Shown here: in pieces, positions 1 to 8,054 of the stretch | Layout: every line of letters begins with the position of its first letter | Position numbering within the stretch: the stretch's first letter is position 1 | From: a virus | IMG/VR virus record: IMGVR_UViG_3300001097_000011 | Span: 14,320 to 34,957 of that record | Length of the DNA: 20,638 nt | Strand: one strand, 5' to 3' | Notes under the pieces: generated by a model | What the model saw: only the letters and a program-made list of their open reading frames with translations | The model's database searches: none | Told to the model about the DNA's origin: nothing | Program-made: the position numbers and the translations under genes

Positions 1-99
1 CCTGTTTTAATGATAGAACATAATTCTATGTTAAAATCTATTATAGATGAAACATACACAGTAGTGTTACAAAACGGTACTTCTAGAGCAAGGATATAA
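1..99 (+). CDS. C-terminal end of an unknown protein (5' truncated by the window)
   Basis: Frame 1 is open from the first base to a TAA at 97-99 and gives 32 residues ending in NGTSRARI. It is followed after one base by the GTG start of the next gene, and an AAGGAT-like ribosome binding site for that gene lies inside its last codons, the usual packing here. The fragment is too short to recognise. It could be an accidental open frame, but the tight junction favours a real gene end. Confidence 0.5.
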   Translation, partial: PVLMIEHNSMLKSIIDETYTVVLQNGTSRARI

Positions 100-100
100 A

Positions 101-412
101 GTGGCATTAAAATACTACACTAATTCTGAGACCGGAGAAGAAAAAAGGTCTTTAAAGCCGCTAGAAGCTCCTTGGATAGAAAAATTAGTAGCGCCACAAG
201 CTAAGTTTCTAGAAAAAATAAACGAGGATAGAGGTATTTCTAGACAAAAAGGACTTACCGCAATTTTAAAAGAGAGAGCTAGAAACCATTCTAGAGATGT
301 AGACTTAGATAAAACTATTCACATAAGCAGAATAAACGGTATGGATAGTTTTGCTAAAAAAAACTTTTTAAACAAAAACGGAACTAAACGTAGGAAGATA
401 GACGATATATGA
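101..412 (+). CDS. Hypothetical basic protein, 103 aa
   Basis: I do not recognise this protein. It starts at GTG (101), one base after the preceding stop, with an AAGGAT ribosome binding site upstream. It is rich in Lys, Arg and Glu, has no Cys, no hydrophobic segment and no clear motif, and its C-terminal end is strongly basic (KNGTKRRKIDDI), which could allow nucleic-acid binding. Its stop overlaps the next ATG in an ATGA junction at 409-412, so it is probably translated together with the phosphoesterase and resolvase that follow. No function is assigned. Confidence 0.7.
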   Translation: MALKYYTNSETGEEKRSLKPLEAPWIEKLVAPQAKFLEKINEDRGISRQKGLTAILKERARNHSRDVDLDKTIHISRINGMDSFAKKNFLNKNGTKRRKIDDI

Positions 413-1062
413 GTGAATCATGGAAAACCAATGTATTCTTTACTTCAGACTGGCATATAGGCCATGCTGTTTCTATTAAATTTGACAATAGACCATTTAC
501 AGACTTAGAGCATATGCACAAAGTTTTAATTAATAACTTTAACGCTACTGTTTCTGAGAATAGCATAACCTACTTTTTAGGGGATTTAGGAATAGGTACA
601 CCTCAAGACTTATCTAAAATTGTGAAACAGTTAAATGGAACAAAAATAATGATCTTAGGCAATCATGATAAACCTGGAGTTGCTAGATATATAACTATGG
701 GTTTTAGTGCCGTTATGAACGGAGCTATGTTTAGTATTGCAAACCAAACAGTTACCGCAGCACATTGTCCTTTAAGAGACGTTTATCGAGAAGATACCAC
801 CGATATGAGAGGCTCTTTAGCAGGAGAGCCGTGGCACGGAAACAGTAGACTAAGACATAGAGCTTGTGCATTTCCAGACTTCGGCCAATTTGCTCTTCAC
901 GGACACATTCATTCTAGTAAAGAAAAAACCAGATCTCAAAAAATATTAGGTAGACAGTTTGATGTTGGCGTGTGCGGAAACGACTACCGTCCAGTTTCTA
1001 CTTCTACGATTGAGTCTTGGATAGCAAAAACTTTGAAAGAGGAAAATGAAAAAATTACTTAG
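409..1062 (+). CDS. Calcineurin-like metallophosphoesterase
   Basis: Predicted two-metal phosphoesterase of 217 residues. The family's metal-binding blocks appear in order: DWH near residues 14-16 (the D-x-H motif), GDL with Asp59, GNHD at 84-87, His119 in AAHCPL, and HGHIH at 164-168. This is a complete calcineurin-type set, so the enzyme should be active. The substrate cannot be read from sequence; relatives in phages act on nucleotides, phosphoproteins or nucleic-acid ends. The spacing of motifs and short length match the small stand-alone phage and bacterial subfamily. It overlaps the preceding gene by 4 bases and the RuvC-like gene by 17 bases, which suggests coupled translation and possibly a shared role in nucleic-acid processing, though that is inference. 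Confidence 0.9.
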   Translation: MSESWKTNVFFTSDWHIGHAVSIKFDNRPFTDLEHMHKVLINNFNATVSENSITYFLGDLGIGTPQDLSKIVKQLNGTKIMILGNHDKPGVARYITMGFSAVMNGAMFSIANQTVTAAHCPLRDVYREDTTDMRGSLAGEPWHGNSRLRHRACAFPDFGQFALHGHIHSSKEKTRSQKILGRQFDVGVCGNDYRPVSTSTIESWIAKTLKEENEKIT

Positions 1063-1645
1063 TATAGATCTTAGCACAACTTCTACTGGATTTGCGACTT
1101 TTTATTGGAACGGAACCCTTTTAGATTGTGGAGTAATAAAGCCTAAAAAAGTAAAAGGGAAGAAAGACGATACAACCTACCCAGAAACCCAGCTCTTAAG
1201 AATGTACTCTATTTGTTCTCAGATCGTAGACTTGGTAGATAAAGAACTGCCAGATGTTATTGTAGTTGAAGAGATAGCTGGTTCGTCTTCTAGACTAGGA
1301 CAAAAGACCTTAGATGGAATACATTGGATTTTGGCTGATTATTTATACAAAAACGGAACTATTAAAAAGATAGTATATTATGACGTAACTGGAGTATCTG
1401 GATGGAGAACCCATCTAAGATTAGTTTTGTCAGACGCTGACAAACTGCACAATAAAGAAGCTAAGAAACTAAATAAGATAACTAGAGGCAAAAAAATAAT
1501 ACCCATTACTTCTAAGCACCTAGCTTGCAGGTACGTAAATCACTTTTTTAAACTAAACCTAGACGTAGACTTAAATAAATCAGACTCAGACGTTTCAGAC
1601 GCTATTTGTATGGGACATTCATATTGCAAGCTTTACTTAAAGTAA
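1046..1645 (+). CDS. RuvC-like Holliday junction resolvase
   Basis: A 199-residue RNase H-fold endonuclease of the RuvC type. The first strand carries the signature SIDLSTTSTGFA with catalytic Asp8. The second acidic site is VIVVEEI (Glu75/76), and the C-terminal helix has DVSDA with Asp182 and Asp185. Together they supply the four-acid, two-metal site of RuvC. In phages such enzymes resolve recombination and replication branches before packaging, which suits its place just upstream of the terminase genes. It has an insertion of about 40 residues, rich in Lys and Thr, between residues 110 and 155 relative to a minimal RuvC. The start overlaps the phosphoesterase gene by 17 bases and has a good GAGGAAA site upstream. 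A -35-like box for the next promoter sits in its last codons. Confidence 0.85.
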   Translation: MKKLLSIDLSTTSTGFATFYWNGTLLDCGVIKPKKVKGKKDDTTYPETQLLRMYSICSQIVDLVDKELPDVIVVEEIAGSSSRLGQKTLDGIHWILADYLYKNGTIKKIVYYDVTGVSGWRTHLRLVLSDADKLHNKEAKKLNKITRGKKIIPITSKHLACRYVNHFFKLNLDVDLNKSDSDVSDAICMGHSYCKLYLK

Positions 1646-1662
1646 AATTCTTGATAAAATTT
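1632..1662 (+). promoter_or_regulatory. Class A promoter: TTTACT, 17-base spacer, GATAAAATTT
   Basis: TTTACT at 1632-1637 is followed by exactly 17 bases and then TAAAAT at 1655-1660 within GATAAAATTT (1653-1662). The ATG of the next gene begins at 1668, seven bases after the -10 hexamer, so the predicted transcript starts at or within a base of the start codon. No ribosome binding site is seen. The same arrangement recurs upstream of 7355 and 10268. Confidence 0.65.
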
Positions 1663-1667
1663 ATACT

Positions 1668-2024
1668 ATGGACCAGTCTGACAAAGTTCTATATCAAGTA
1701 AGCGGAGTAAAATGGCTGTATCAATATGAGCTAGTTTACGACCCTCAACTAATAAATCACTTAAAAATGAATATTTTAATGATATCCAATAGAATAAAAG
1801 AAGTAGAATTACTGTTTTTTACTCCAAAAAAGCAGCTTTTAATATACTTAGAGCTAGACTGGATTGGGACCAAGTTCTATGTAGAACAAAGAAACGAAGA
1901 GGTAACCTCTATAGTTAAGGATTTACTTCCTAGCTATAATATACGAGTTATAACGGATAGGACTATATTAGAGTCTTCTAAAGAGCTTTTAAAAGCAAAT
2001 ATGGGAGCGGAGATAAGTGAATAA
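1668..2024 (+). CDS. Hypothetical protein, 118 aa, probably leaderless
   Basis: An unrecognised 118-residue protein encoded between the resolvase and the small terminase. It alternates hydrophobic and charged segments (VELLFFTPKKQLLIYLEL), as expected of a small alpha/beta fold, and has no Cys, signal peptide or membrane segment. The ATG at 1668 has no ribosome binding site; instead it lies about seven bases after a strong -10 element, so translation is probably from a leaderless message. It overlaps the GTG start of the next gene by 8 bases. A packaging-related role is suggested only by position. Confidence 0.75.
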   Translation: MDQSDKVLYQVSGVKWLYQYELVYDPQLINHLKMNILMISNRIKEVELLFFTPKKQLLIYLELDWIGTKFYVEQRNEEVTSIVKDLLPSYNIRVITDRTILESSKELLKANMGAEISE

Positions 2025-2580
2025 GTTTTTAGTAAAAAATGGACAAGAAATTATAGAAGTTACAGAAGATCAGATAAGAGAGTCTTTTGTTATTGAAGGG
2101 TTATCTGAAGTTGAAATTGCTAGAAAGTATTCTGTTCCAAAAGATCAGATTATGCTTTTTGTAAAAGAAAACCACCTAAAAGCCCACAGAAGAGCCTTAA
2201 TCACAGAAGGTCTCAAAAAGATACAAAACGTTCAAGTAAAGCAAGCTAACGAGTTAATGAAGCTAGAAAGTAACTTTAAAAAACTAAAATTAATACAACT
2301 ACAACATAGCCTAAAAGACTTCGCTGCCTATTTTGAAAGATATGGTGACTTTTATAAAAGACATCACATAACTGGAGAAGTACTTAAAGATTTAAACGGT
2401 ATGCCGCTTCAATTAGATATTCCAGATGTTTCTAAAGAAATTAGTCATCTTAAGGAAGCCGTAAGTATGTCAGAAGGCTTAAAAAAACTTATAAGTCGGA
2501 TAGATGAAATTATTAATGACAAGGACCCAAAAGGACCTAGAAATTTAAACTCTGCCGTAAACGACTTTTTTGGAGATTAA
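2017..2580 (+). CDS. terS: Putative terminase small subunit
   Basis: A 187-residue, largely helical protein directly upstream of the large terminase. Residues 16-55 look like a helix-turn-helix (LSEVEIARKYSVPKDQIMLF), the DNA-recognition part of small terminases, followed by long amphipathic helices at about 60-110 and 140-170 that could form the oligomerisation coiled coil. The C-terminus is acidic and proline/asparagine rich. Start is GTG (2017) with GGAG upstream, overlapping the previous gene. Identification rests on position plus this architecture; small terminases are poorly conserved. In the family, this subunit forms a ring that recognises viral DNA and stimulates the motor. Its stop is immediately followed, with no gap, by the TTG start of the large subunit, suggesting reinitiation. 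Confidence 0.75.
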   Translation: MNKFLVKNGQEIIEVTEDQIRESFVIEGLSEVEIARKYSVPKDQIMLFVKENHLKAHRRALITEGLKKIQNVQVKQANELMKLESNFKKLKLIQLQHSLKDFAAYFERYGDFYKRHHITGEVLKDLNGMPLQLDIPDVSKEISHLKEAVSMSEGLKKLISRIDEIINDKDPKGPRNLNSAVNDFFGD

Positions 2581-4407
2581 TTGAATTTAGAAGAGATGGG
2601 CTACCAAGAATTTGTAGATTTTTTTAATTTATCTTTAGAAAAGATAAAAATAGACCCTATTAAATACTTTATTCAATCCCAAAACATTCTAGGAATTACC
2701 TTAACTCCAGCTCAAAGAGTTATCATCAAGATAGCGTTGGGCATTAAATTAGACTCAAAAGTTAAGTATGACTTATATATAGAAGTAATTGCAGATAAAT
2801 TTACTTTAGAAGAAAAACAGTATACAGAAGAGGAAATTTACTACTTTTTAACTGATAAAAGGTATGACTTTAAGCACCTAAGCCAGTTTAAAGTTAATAA
2901 AATGGACCTTATTTGTGGACGCAGAAGTGGTAAAAGTCTTATAGCAGCTATTTTATCTATCTATTTAGGAGTTACTACAAACTGGAGACCTTTTCTTAGA
3001 CTTACTCCAGCTGCTACAGTACTAATCATGTCTCACTCAAAAGAGTTCTCAGACGAAGTTTTGGACCTTATGAGAGAAATGCTTCAAAACTCACCATTAC
3101 TTACTAGATTAATTAATAAAGACAAGAAAAATACAGCTTCTACTTTGTTTCTTAAGGTGCCTTTTTTAGTAAAAGGTGTAGTAATGGACTCTCAAGTTCA
3201 GTTAAAAGTAGGAGCCGCTTCATCTAAAACCACTAGAGGCGGAGCTTGTTGCGTTATTATTTGCGACGAGATAGCTTTTTGGAACTTAGACGAAAACATG
3301 AAAGAAACAGATGTTAAAATTCTTAAAGCGGTACGTCCCACTATGAAACAGTTTGGAGAAAAGGGGATGCTTATAAAGCTATCTTCGCCAGCGATTAAGC
3401 AGGGAGTTCTTTTTAACGAGTATGAAATGGATAAGAGAGGGGAGCTTCCAGAGACTTATGCGGTTTTTAAAGCTCCTAGCTGGTTTATGAATAACGTAAT
3501 TCCTATCAATGAATACTATGAAGAGGAACGATTAGACTCAGAAGCTTTTGATAACGAGTATAGAGCTAACTTTAAAGACTCTTTATCCAATTTTATTTTA
3601 CCAGAGACAGTAGAAAGAGCTGTTTTAAAGAATGTAAAGTTCTTACCTCCTAGTGCAGACAAAAACGTTAAGTATTATGCTTCTATTGACGCTGCTTTTA
3701 AAGCCGATAGATTTACCTTTTCTTTAGTAGGAATTACCGAAAATAGGGTAACTCAGTACATATCCAAAGGATGGGAAGGCAGTAGAAGAGTTCCCATAAC
3801 CTCTTCTATTGTAGCTCAATGGATTAAAACCGCAATAAAAGACTTCCCAGTTGACTTTATCGCTGCCGATCAATTTGCTTTTCAACCTTTAAAAGAGATT
3901 TTTGAGATATATGGAGTGACCTTAAAAGAGAACACATTCACTCCAAAGTTTAAAAAACAGATATATTTTAACTTAAAAAAACTATTTCACTCAGAACAGA
4001 TAGACCTACTAGATAACCCTTTACAAACTAAAGAGATTAAGGAGCTGGTAGTAGAACAGTCAGCTAGCGGCACCATAAAAATAGGTCATCCAATGGCTGG
4101 GTCAGACGATTTTTCTGACTCTTTAGCCGTTGCTTCATATTTAGCCGTTGAGAACGTATCCGCTGGAAAGTTTGAATTTGACACAGCGCTTTCAATGAAT
4201 ACTTACGACATTAAGATGGATGCAGAAGGAAGAGCTATTGGAGCCGCTCCTTCTGTAGATATGCTTACTTCACAAGGATACTTAGATGCAAAAATCATAG
4301 ACAATTCAGCTAGTTACGCAGTTGATCCATTTGACGGAATTTTAAAACACATAAGCAAGATCTTAGACGATGACGACGAGGACAGTGGTCCTCAGTTCAT
4401 TTTTTAA
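2581..4407 (+). CDS. terL: Terminase large subunit (packaging ATPase and nuclease)
   Basis: A 608-residue motor protein that translocates DNA through the portal and cuts it. The N-terminal ATPase has Walker A GRRSGKS at 113-119, Walker B VIICDE with Asp229-Glu230, and a coupling-type LSSP at 267-270. The C-terminal RNase H-like nuclease shows the expected three acids: Asp370 in YYASIDAAF, Asp430 in FIAADQF and Asp513 in DDFSDSLA. All key residues are present. The start is taken as TTG at 2581, directly after the TAA of the small subunit; the alternative ATG at 2596 would remove only five residues. A tail of about 70 residues follows the nuclease and ends in an acidic stretch (ILDDDDEDSG) before the stop. 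Confidence 0.95.
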   Translation: MNLEEMGYQEFVDFFNLSLEKIKIDPIKYFIQSQNILGITLTPAQRVIIKIALGIKLDSKVKYDLYIEVIADKFTLEEKQYTEEEIYYFLTDKRYDFKHLSQFKVNKMDLICGRRSGKSLIAAILSIYLGVTTNWRPFLRLTPAATVLIMSHSKEFSDEVLDLMREMLQNSPLLTRLINKDKKNTASTLFLKVPFLVKGVVMDSQVQLKVGAASSKTTRGGACCVIICDEIAFWNLDENMKETDVKILKAVRPTMKQFGEKGMLIKLSSPAIKQGVLFNEYEMDKRGELPETYAVFKAPSWFMNNVIPINEYYEEERLDSEAFDNEYRANFKDSLSNFILPETVERAVLKNVKFLPPSADKNVKYYASIDAAFKADRFTFSLVGITENRVTQYISKGWEGSRRVPITSSIVAQWIKTAIKDFPVDFIAADQFAFQPLKEIFEIYGVTLKENTFTPKFKKQIYFNLKKLFHSEQIDLLDNPLQTKEIKELVVEQSASGTIKIGHPMAGSDDFSDSLAVASYLAVENVSAGKFEFDTALSMNTYDIKMDAEGRAIGAAPSVDMLTSQGYLDAKIIDNSASYAVDPFDGILKHISKILDDDDEDSGPQFIF

Positions 4408-4435
4408 GGTATAATTTGATATAAAAGGGCTTTTA
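4408..4435 (+). promoter_or_regulatory. Class B promoter GGTATAATTT with 5' leader hairpin
   Basis: GGTATAATTT at 4408-4417 follows the terminase stop with no gap. No TTGACA- or TTTACT-like box is found 16-18 bases upstream. The predicted start of transcription, about 4422, coincides with the left foot of a small hairpin, TAAAA-GGGC-TTTTA at 4422-4435. It would drive the portal gene 17 bases downstream of the motif's predicted start. Confidence 0.6.
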
Positions 4436-4438
4436 CGG

Positions 4439-6286
4439 ATGTCAGAAGATAAAAAAACTTCAATATTTTCAAAAATAGTAGACGCAGCTAATTTAGCGTT
4501 AGAAGATACTATAGCAAAGTCTAGAGCTTCTCTAGCTTCTAAGGGTAGTTTATCGGAAGAGGACTATTTTTATGCTAAAACATTAACAGAAGACCCAACA
4601 ACTTCGGTCCATGCTCAAGGATGGAGAGAAAGAACTTCGAGAATAAACGCAAGCCATTTAAAACAAATGTCTTACCAAGATAGCGTTATAACTTCTGTGA
4701 TATTAACTAGACAAAACCAAGCATCTTTACACTCTAAGCTAGTTGGCAACAAAAATCTTCCTGGATGGATGATTGAAGTCAAAGACGTAAGAGATAAGAT
4801 AGCGAAGATAAAAGAAAAAATGTCTTCTAAAAAACCTAAAAAAAATAAGAAAAACGATAACTTAGAAAATCCTGACGTTTCAGATGGAAGCGATGATGAC
4901 ATAGAAGAGATTGACTGGGAGTTAGAGCGTAAAGCTCAAGCTGAGTTAACAAAAGCTACAGAAAAGAAAATGAAAGAAGTAGAAGCTTTTATTCAAAACT
5001 GCGGAATTACTGACAATAGACCTTTCGAGACTTTAAAGTGGACTTTTGACGGAGCGCTTAGAGCGTGGGTTCGAGACTCTTTAACTTACGATCTGTATGC
5101 TTCTGAGATAGTTCCAGGAAAGCTAGGACAACCGCATCACTGGTTTCCAGTAGATGCCGCTACTATCAAATATTCATCTAGTCAACTTAGTAATTATAAA
5201 GACGCTGCCGAACAGTTCCAAAATATTGATATTCTTTTCCCTGAATCTAACCCTCAAAAAAGAGAAAAAGTTCAAGAAAGACTGAAGTTAGATGAAGAGG
5301 CTTTACGTTTAGACAAATACAAATGGGTTCAAGTAGTCCGTGGTAGAATAGAAAGAGCTTACACTCATGAAGAGCTAAAAGTAGGCATTAGAAACGTAAA
5401 CACTGATATTTATAATAATGGATATGGTATTTCAGAGTTAGAGCTTTTAGTTTCATTAGTTACTGGCCATCTAAATGCTGAATTTTATAACCAAGCTTAT
5501 TTTACACAAGGATTTAGCGCAAAAGGAATTTTGCATATTAAAGCCAATATCTCTAGAAGAAAAATAGAGACAGTTCGCCAACAATGGCAACATATGTTAA
5601 AAGGAAGCAGAAACTCTTTTCAAACTCCTATTTTTGCAGGAGTAGACGAGGTTTCATGGATACCTTTGACTCAAAATCATACAGATATTGGTTTTGAAGG
5701 CTGGATGCGTTACTTAATTAGAATGATTTGTGCCATTTACCAAATAGACCCAGCTGAAATCGGAGTAAATTTAAAAGATGAAGGCGGAGGCGGAATGTCT
5801 GGAGATAACACTAAAGAGAAGATAATTCACTCCAAAGGCAGAGGTCTTTATCCTTTAATGAGACACTTAGAAAACTACATAAACACTAATATATTAGCTC
5901 CTTCTTATCCAGAGTTTGAGCTTAAGTTTTGCGGTTTAACTGGCGAAAGCGAAGAGGAATTAGTAAATAGACTTGAAAAAGAAGTTAAGTTTGCCAAAAC
6001 TGTTAACGAAATTAGAAAAGAGTTAGACTTACCGCCACTTCCTGGAGTAGATGATTTAATTTTAAATAATGAGTATCTTAACCATTATAATAGATATTCT
6101 AAGAAAGCTCAAGAAATTCCAGACCCAGCTATGGGAGGATTTCAACAAGACGGAGCACCGCCAGAAGGGGAAGCCGAAGACCCTCAAGTAGAAGAGGCTT
6201 TTGCTTTACTTAATAAGTCTAAGTCGGTACAATCTAAAGGAAAAAAAGTACCTAGAATTATAGAGTACTACTACGACGAGGATTAA
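4439..6286 (+). CDS. Portal protein
   Basis: A 615-residue protein immediately after the large terminase with the profile of a phage portal: the dodecameric ring at the packaging vertex that docks the terminase and later the neck. The recognisable part is the C-terminal half, with WIPLTQNHTDIGFEGWMRYL and ICAIYQIDPAEIGV, typical of the region where portal proteins inspect and list candidate residues near the channel crown, followed by a glycine-rich loop (DEGGGGMSGD). Residues about 110-165 form an unusual insertion with a strongly basic run (SSKKPKKNKKNDN) followed by an acidic run (DGSDDDIEEIDWE), likely a surface loop. The C-terminus is proline and acid rich, then basic. Ribosome binding is weak (AAAAGGG). 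Promoter and hairpin lie just upstream. Confidence 0.88.
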   Translation: MSEDKKTSIFSKIVDAANLALEDTIAKSRASLASKGSLSEEDYFYAKTLTEDPTTSVHAQGWRERTSRINASHLKQMSYQDSVITSVILTRQNQASLHSKLVGNKNLPGWMIEVKDVRDKIAKIKEKMSSKKPKKNKKNDNLENPDVSDGSDDDIEEIDWELERKAQAELTKATEKKMKEVEAFIQNCGITDNRPFETLKWTFDGALRAWVRDSLTYDLYASEIVPGKLGQPHHWFPVDAATIKYSSSQLSNYKDAAEQFQNIDILFPESNPQKREKVQERLKLDEEALRLDKYKWVQVVRGRIERAYTHEELKVGIRNVNTDIYNNGYGISELELLVSLVTGHLNAEFYNQAYFTQGFSAKGILHIKANISRRKIETVRQQWQHMLKGSRNSFQTPIFAGVDEVSWIPLTQNHTDIGFEGWMRYLIRMICAIYQIDPAEIGVNLKDEGGGGMSGDNTKEKIIHSKGRGLYPLMRHLENYINTNILAPSYPEFELKFCGLTGESEEELVNRLEKEVKFAKTVNEIRKELDLPPLPGVDDLILNNEYLNHYNRYSKKAQEIPDPAMGGFQQDGAPPEGEAEDPQVEEAFALLNKSKSVQSKGKKVPRIIEYYYDED

Positions 6287-6288
6287 AA

Positions 6289-6501
6289 TTGTCTTCTATA
6301 AAAATAAACATTCCTAAAGGTATGAGTCAGGACCAAGCTGACGACATACTTTTAAAAGCTCTCAAAAGAAAGGAAGACGGTAACGTTGGCCCTTCTGTTT
6401 TTGAAGATGAAATAATGAAGGAAGTGTTTAATATTTTTAAAGATAACTACGAAAAAATGTCAGAAAAGATAATAAAAGAGATCTTAGATGAACTTAAGTA
6501 A
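6289..6501 (+). CDS. Hypothetical small helical protein, 70 aa
   Basis: Unrecognised, 70 residues, lying between portal and MuF-like genes. TTG start at 6289 with GAGGA ending in the portal stop region; no ATG is available before residue 10 or so. The sequence is helical and charged (MSEKIIKEILDELK at the end), without Cys or hydrophobic segment. It overlaps the next gene by 14 bases, so the three genes probably form one translational unit. It may assist portal or minor head protein assembly, but this is only from position. Confidence 0.65.
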   Translation: MSSIKINIPKGMSQDQADDILLKALKRKEDGNVGPSVFEDEIMKEVFNIFKDNYEKMSEKIIKEILDELK

Positions 6502-7318
6502 AGAGCTTTTAGCCAAAATCAAAAAAATCATTGAAAAAAACCATACATTTCTAACCCTTTCTGTGTTAGGAAAGAGCTCCTTTACCAAAGAAGAGGTAGA
6601 AGAGTTCAAAAAATTAACAGGTAAAGAACCCAACAACGAAAAATCCTTGTTGGAGTATGTTTATCTTTCTAACTTTGCAGATACTCCAGTTAAAAACTTA
6701 AGCGAATTAGACTCTATAAAAACCCCTAGAAAAGACACAATACTTCAATCAGATGAAGTTATAAAGACTTTGATTGCAAAATTATCCCAAGACATGAGTC
6801 AAAAAATGCTAAATAGTCTTATAGACGTTACTAGATCGTATAGAAATGAGGACTTCACAGAAGCGCTTAAAAACAAGTCTTTTTCTGAGATAAAACAGAG
6901 ATTTAAAGACATATCTGGAGACGGAAATAGAGATTGGGGAAGAGTCGTTGCTACCGAAATGTCAAACCTAATAGGTTATGGTTCAGTAGACAAAATCCTA
7001 AAAGACGGAGGCGACCCAGAAGAAACCTATGTATTTAGAAAGATTGTAGGGGACATAAAAACTTGTCGCTGGTGCCGTAAGTTTTACGGAGAAAATACCC
7101 CAAAAGTATATAAACTATCGACTTTATTAGCTAATGGCTCTAACTATGGAAAACTTAAAGAAGACTGGCAAGGCGTAGTAGGTGCTACACATCCTAATAC
7201 TAGAACAAGTCCAATAATTGAAATCCCAGTAGGTTATATCCCAAATTCCTCTGGAGTGCTTACTTTTGTAGGTAAAGAAAAATTCTTAGAATTTATTGAA
7301 GAAAATTTAGAATCTTAG
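6488..7318 (+). CDS. MuF-like minor head (head morphogenesis) protein
   Basis: A 276-residue protein next to the portal with the C-terminal signature of the Mu gpF / SPP1 gp7 family: a Cys pair in KTCRWCRKFYG (Cys193, Cys196) followed about 50 residues later by ATHPNTRTSP (His245 to Arg249). In most family members the second element is HPNCRC; here both later cysteines are replaced by Thr, so a canonical Cys4 metal site cannot form and only C-x2-C plus His remain. The N-terminal 120 residues are helical. In SPP1 the homologue sits inside the capsid on the portal and influences DNA ejection. The start ATG at 6488 overlaps the previous gene. Its end contains the -35 box of the next promoter. 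Confidence 0.8.
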   Translation: MNLSKELLAKIKKIIEKNHTFLTLSVLGKSSFTKEEVEEFKKLTGKEPNNEKSLLEYVYLSNFADTPVKNLSELDSIKTPRKDTILQSDEVIKTLIAKLSQDMSQKMLNSLIDVTRSYRNEDFTEALKNKSFSEIKQRFKDISGDGNRDWGRVVATEMSNLIGYGSVDKILKDGGDPEETYVFRKIVGDIKTCRWCRKFYGENTPKVYKLSTLLANGSNYGKLKEDWQGVVGATHPNTRTSPIIEIPVGYIPNSSGVLTFVGKEKFLEFIEENLES

Positions 7319-7319
7319 G

Positions 7320-7350
7320 TTTACTTTTTACTCTTTTTTGTATAAAATTT
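7320..7350 (+). promoter_or_regulatory. Class A promoter: TTTACT, 17-base spacer, TATAAAATTT
   Basis: TTTACT at 7320-7325 is followed by 17 bases and TAAAAT at 7343-7348 in TATAAAATTT. The ATG of the next gene is at 7355, six bases past the -10 hexamer, again where transcription should start. No ribosome binding site is present. Nearly identical in plan to the elements at 1632 and 10233. Confidence 0.65.
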
Positions 7351-7354
7351 GTAT

Positions 7355-7564
7355 ATGAAAAGACTAGAAGAAGGCCAGATAATCTTTAAAAAAGAGACTC
7401 CAGAAGAACTATTTTATGTTTTAGGAGTAAAAAAAGAGACTTTAAAAGAGATTATAGTGTCTTTTTTAATATTAGATAAATCGACAATGGAGTCAAAGAA
7501 AGGATTAAGTCTAACCATTAAAAAAGCTGAGTTATCTAACTGGAGCGAGTTTAAACTAACATGA
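7355..7564 (+). CDS. Hypothetical protein, 69 aa, probably leaderless
   Basis: Not recognised. From ATG 7355 it gives 69 residues beginning MKRLEEGQIIF, rich in Lys and Glu with beta-type hydrophobic runs (EIIVSFLILDK). A TTG six bases upstream (7349) is in frame, but it lies inside the promoter and is rejected in favour of the ATG, which sits at the predicted transcription start. Its last bases overlap the next ATG (7561-7564), the common ATGA coupling. It opens the accessory block between the portal genes and the capsid genes. Confidence 0.7.
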   Translation: MKRLEEGQIIFKKETPEELFYVLGVKKETLKEIIVSFLILDKSTMESKKGLSLTIKKAELSNWSEFKLT

Positions 7565-8052
7565 GTCAACTACAAGAACTATTAACTAAACTTCAGAAAC
7601 AAAAATCTAAGATAGAGCTTTTAAACATCTATAAGCAGGTTTTAAACCAAACGTGTATACCAGACTCAGACACAGATAAGCATCTTAAAGAAGTTGAACA
7701 AGACGTTAAAAATTCTATTGTTCTTTTTATTGAAAAGTTTATAGAAAAATTAGAAACGGTAGAGTCTGCCGCTCCTACTCCAATAGCTCCAATAATCAAC
7801 AAAGTAGAAAGTAAAGGACCTATTCCAGAACCAAACTTCGCTTTAGATTTATCTGAGAAGTATTCTTTAATAGAAAAACAACACTTTGGCATTACTCACA
7901 GGCACCTAGCAGGGAAGGTAGTTTATGTAAACGACCCTTCCGGAGAAAACTACAGTGGCGAAGTGGTGCAGTTAAACTGTCCTTACGTTATAGTTAAAAC
8001 AAGTTCAGGAATAAAAAAAGTAACCTTAGAAAGCATTAGCCTTGGAGAATAA
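7561..8052 (+). CDS. Hypothetical protein with coiled-coil N-terminus and SH3/KOW-like C-terminus
   Basis: A 163-residue unknown. Residues 1-25 and 40-70 form charged amphipathic helices, then a proline-rich linker (SAAPTPIAPI) leads to a beta-rich C-terminal module of about 45 residues: HLAGKVVYVNDPSGENYSGE, then a strand pair with VIVKTSSGIKKV. The pattern of short strands with G-K-V-V-Y at its start resembles SH3-like or KOW-type barrels that bind protein or nucleic acid; this is a fold guess. Start overlaps the preceding gene by 4 bases and the stop is two bases from the next ATG, so it belongs to the 7355-9472 operon. Confidence 0.75.
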   Translation: MSQLQELLTKLQKQKSKIELLNIYKQVLNQTCIPDSDTDKHLKEVEQDVKNSIVLFIEKFIEKLETVESAAPTPIAPIINKVESKGPIPEPNFALDLSEKYSLIEKQHFGITHRHLAGKVVYVNDPSGENYSGEVVQLNCPYVIVKTSSGIKKVTLESISLGE

Positions 8053-8054
8053 AG

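Noticed and set aside
384-566. Minus-strand open frame of 60 codons across the phosphoesterase start
   Set aside because: It lies opposite a clearly conserved enzyme and has no ribosome binding site or promoter; a shadow frame.
4672-4902. Minus-strand frame coding a hydrophobic, Phe-rich peptide
   Set aside because: It is opposite the Lys/Asn-rich portal insertion; poly-Lys codons read backwards give poly-Phe. No start signals.
7629-7892. Minus-strand frame of 87 codons
   Set aside because: Fully contained opposite the coiled-coil/SH3-like gene, with no ribosome binding site.
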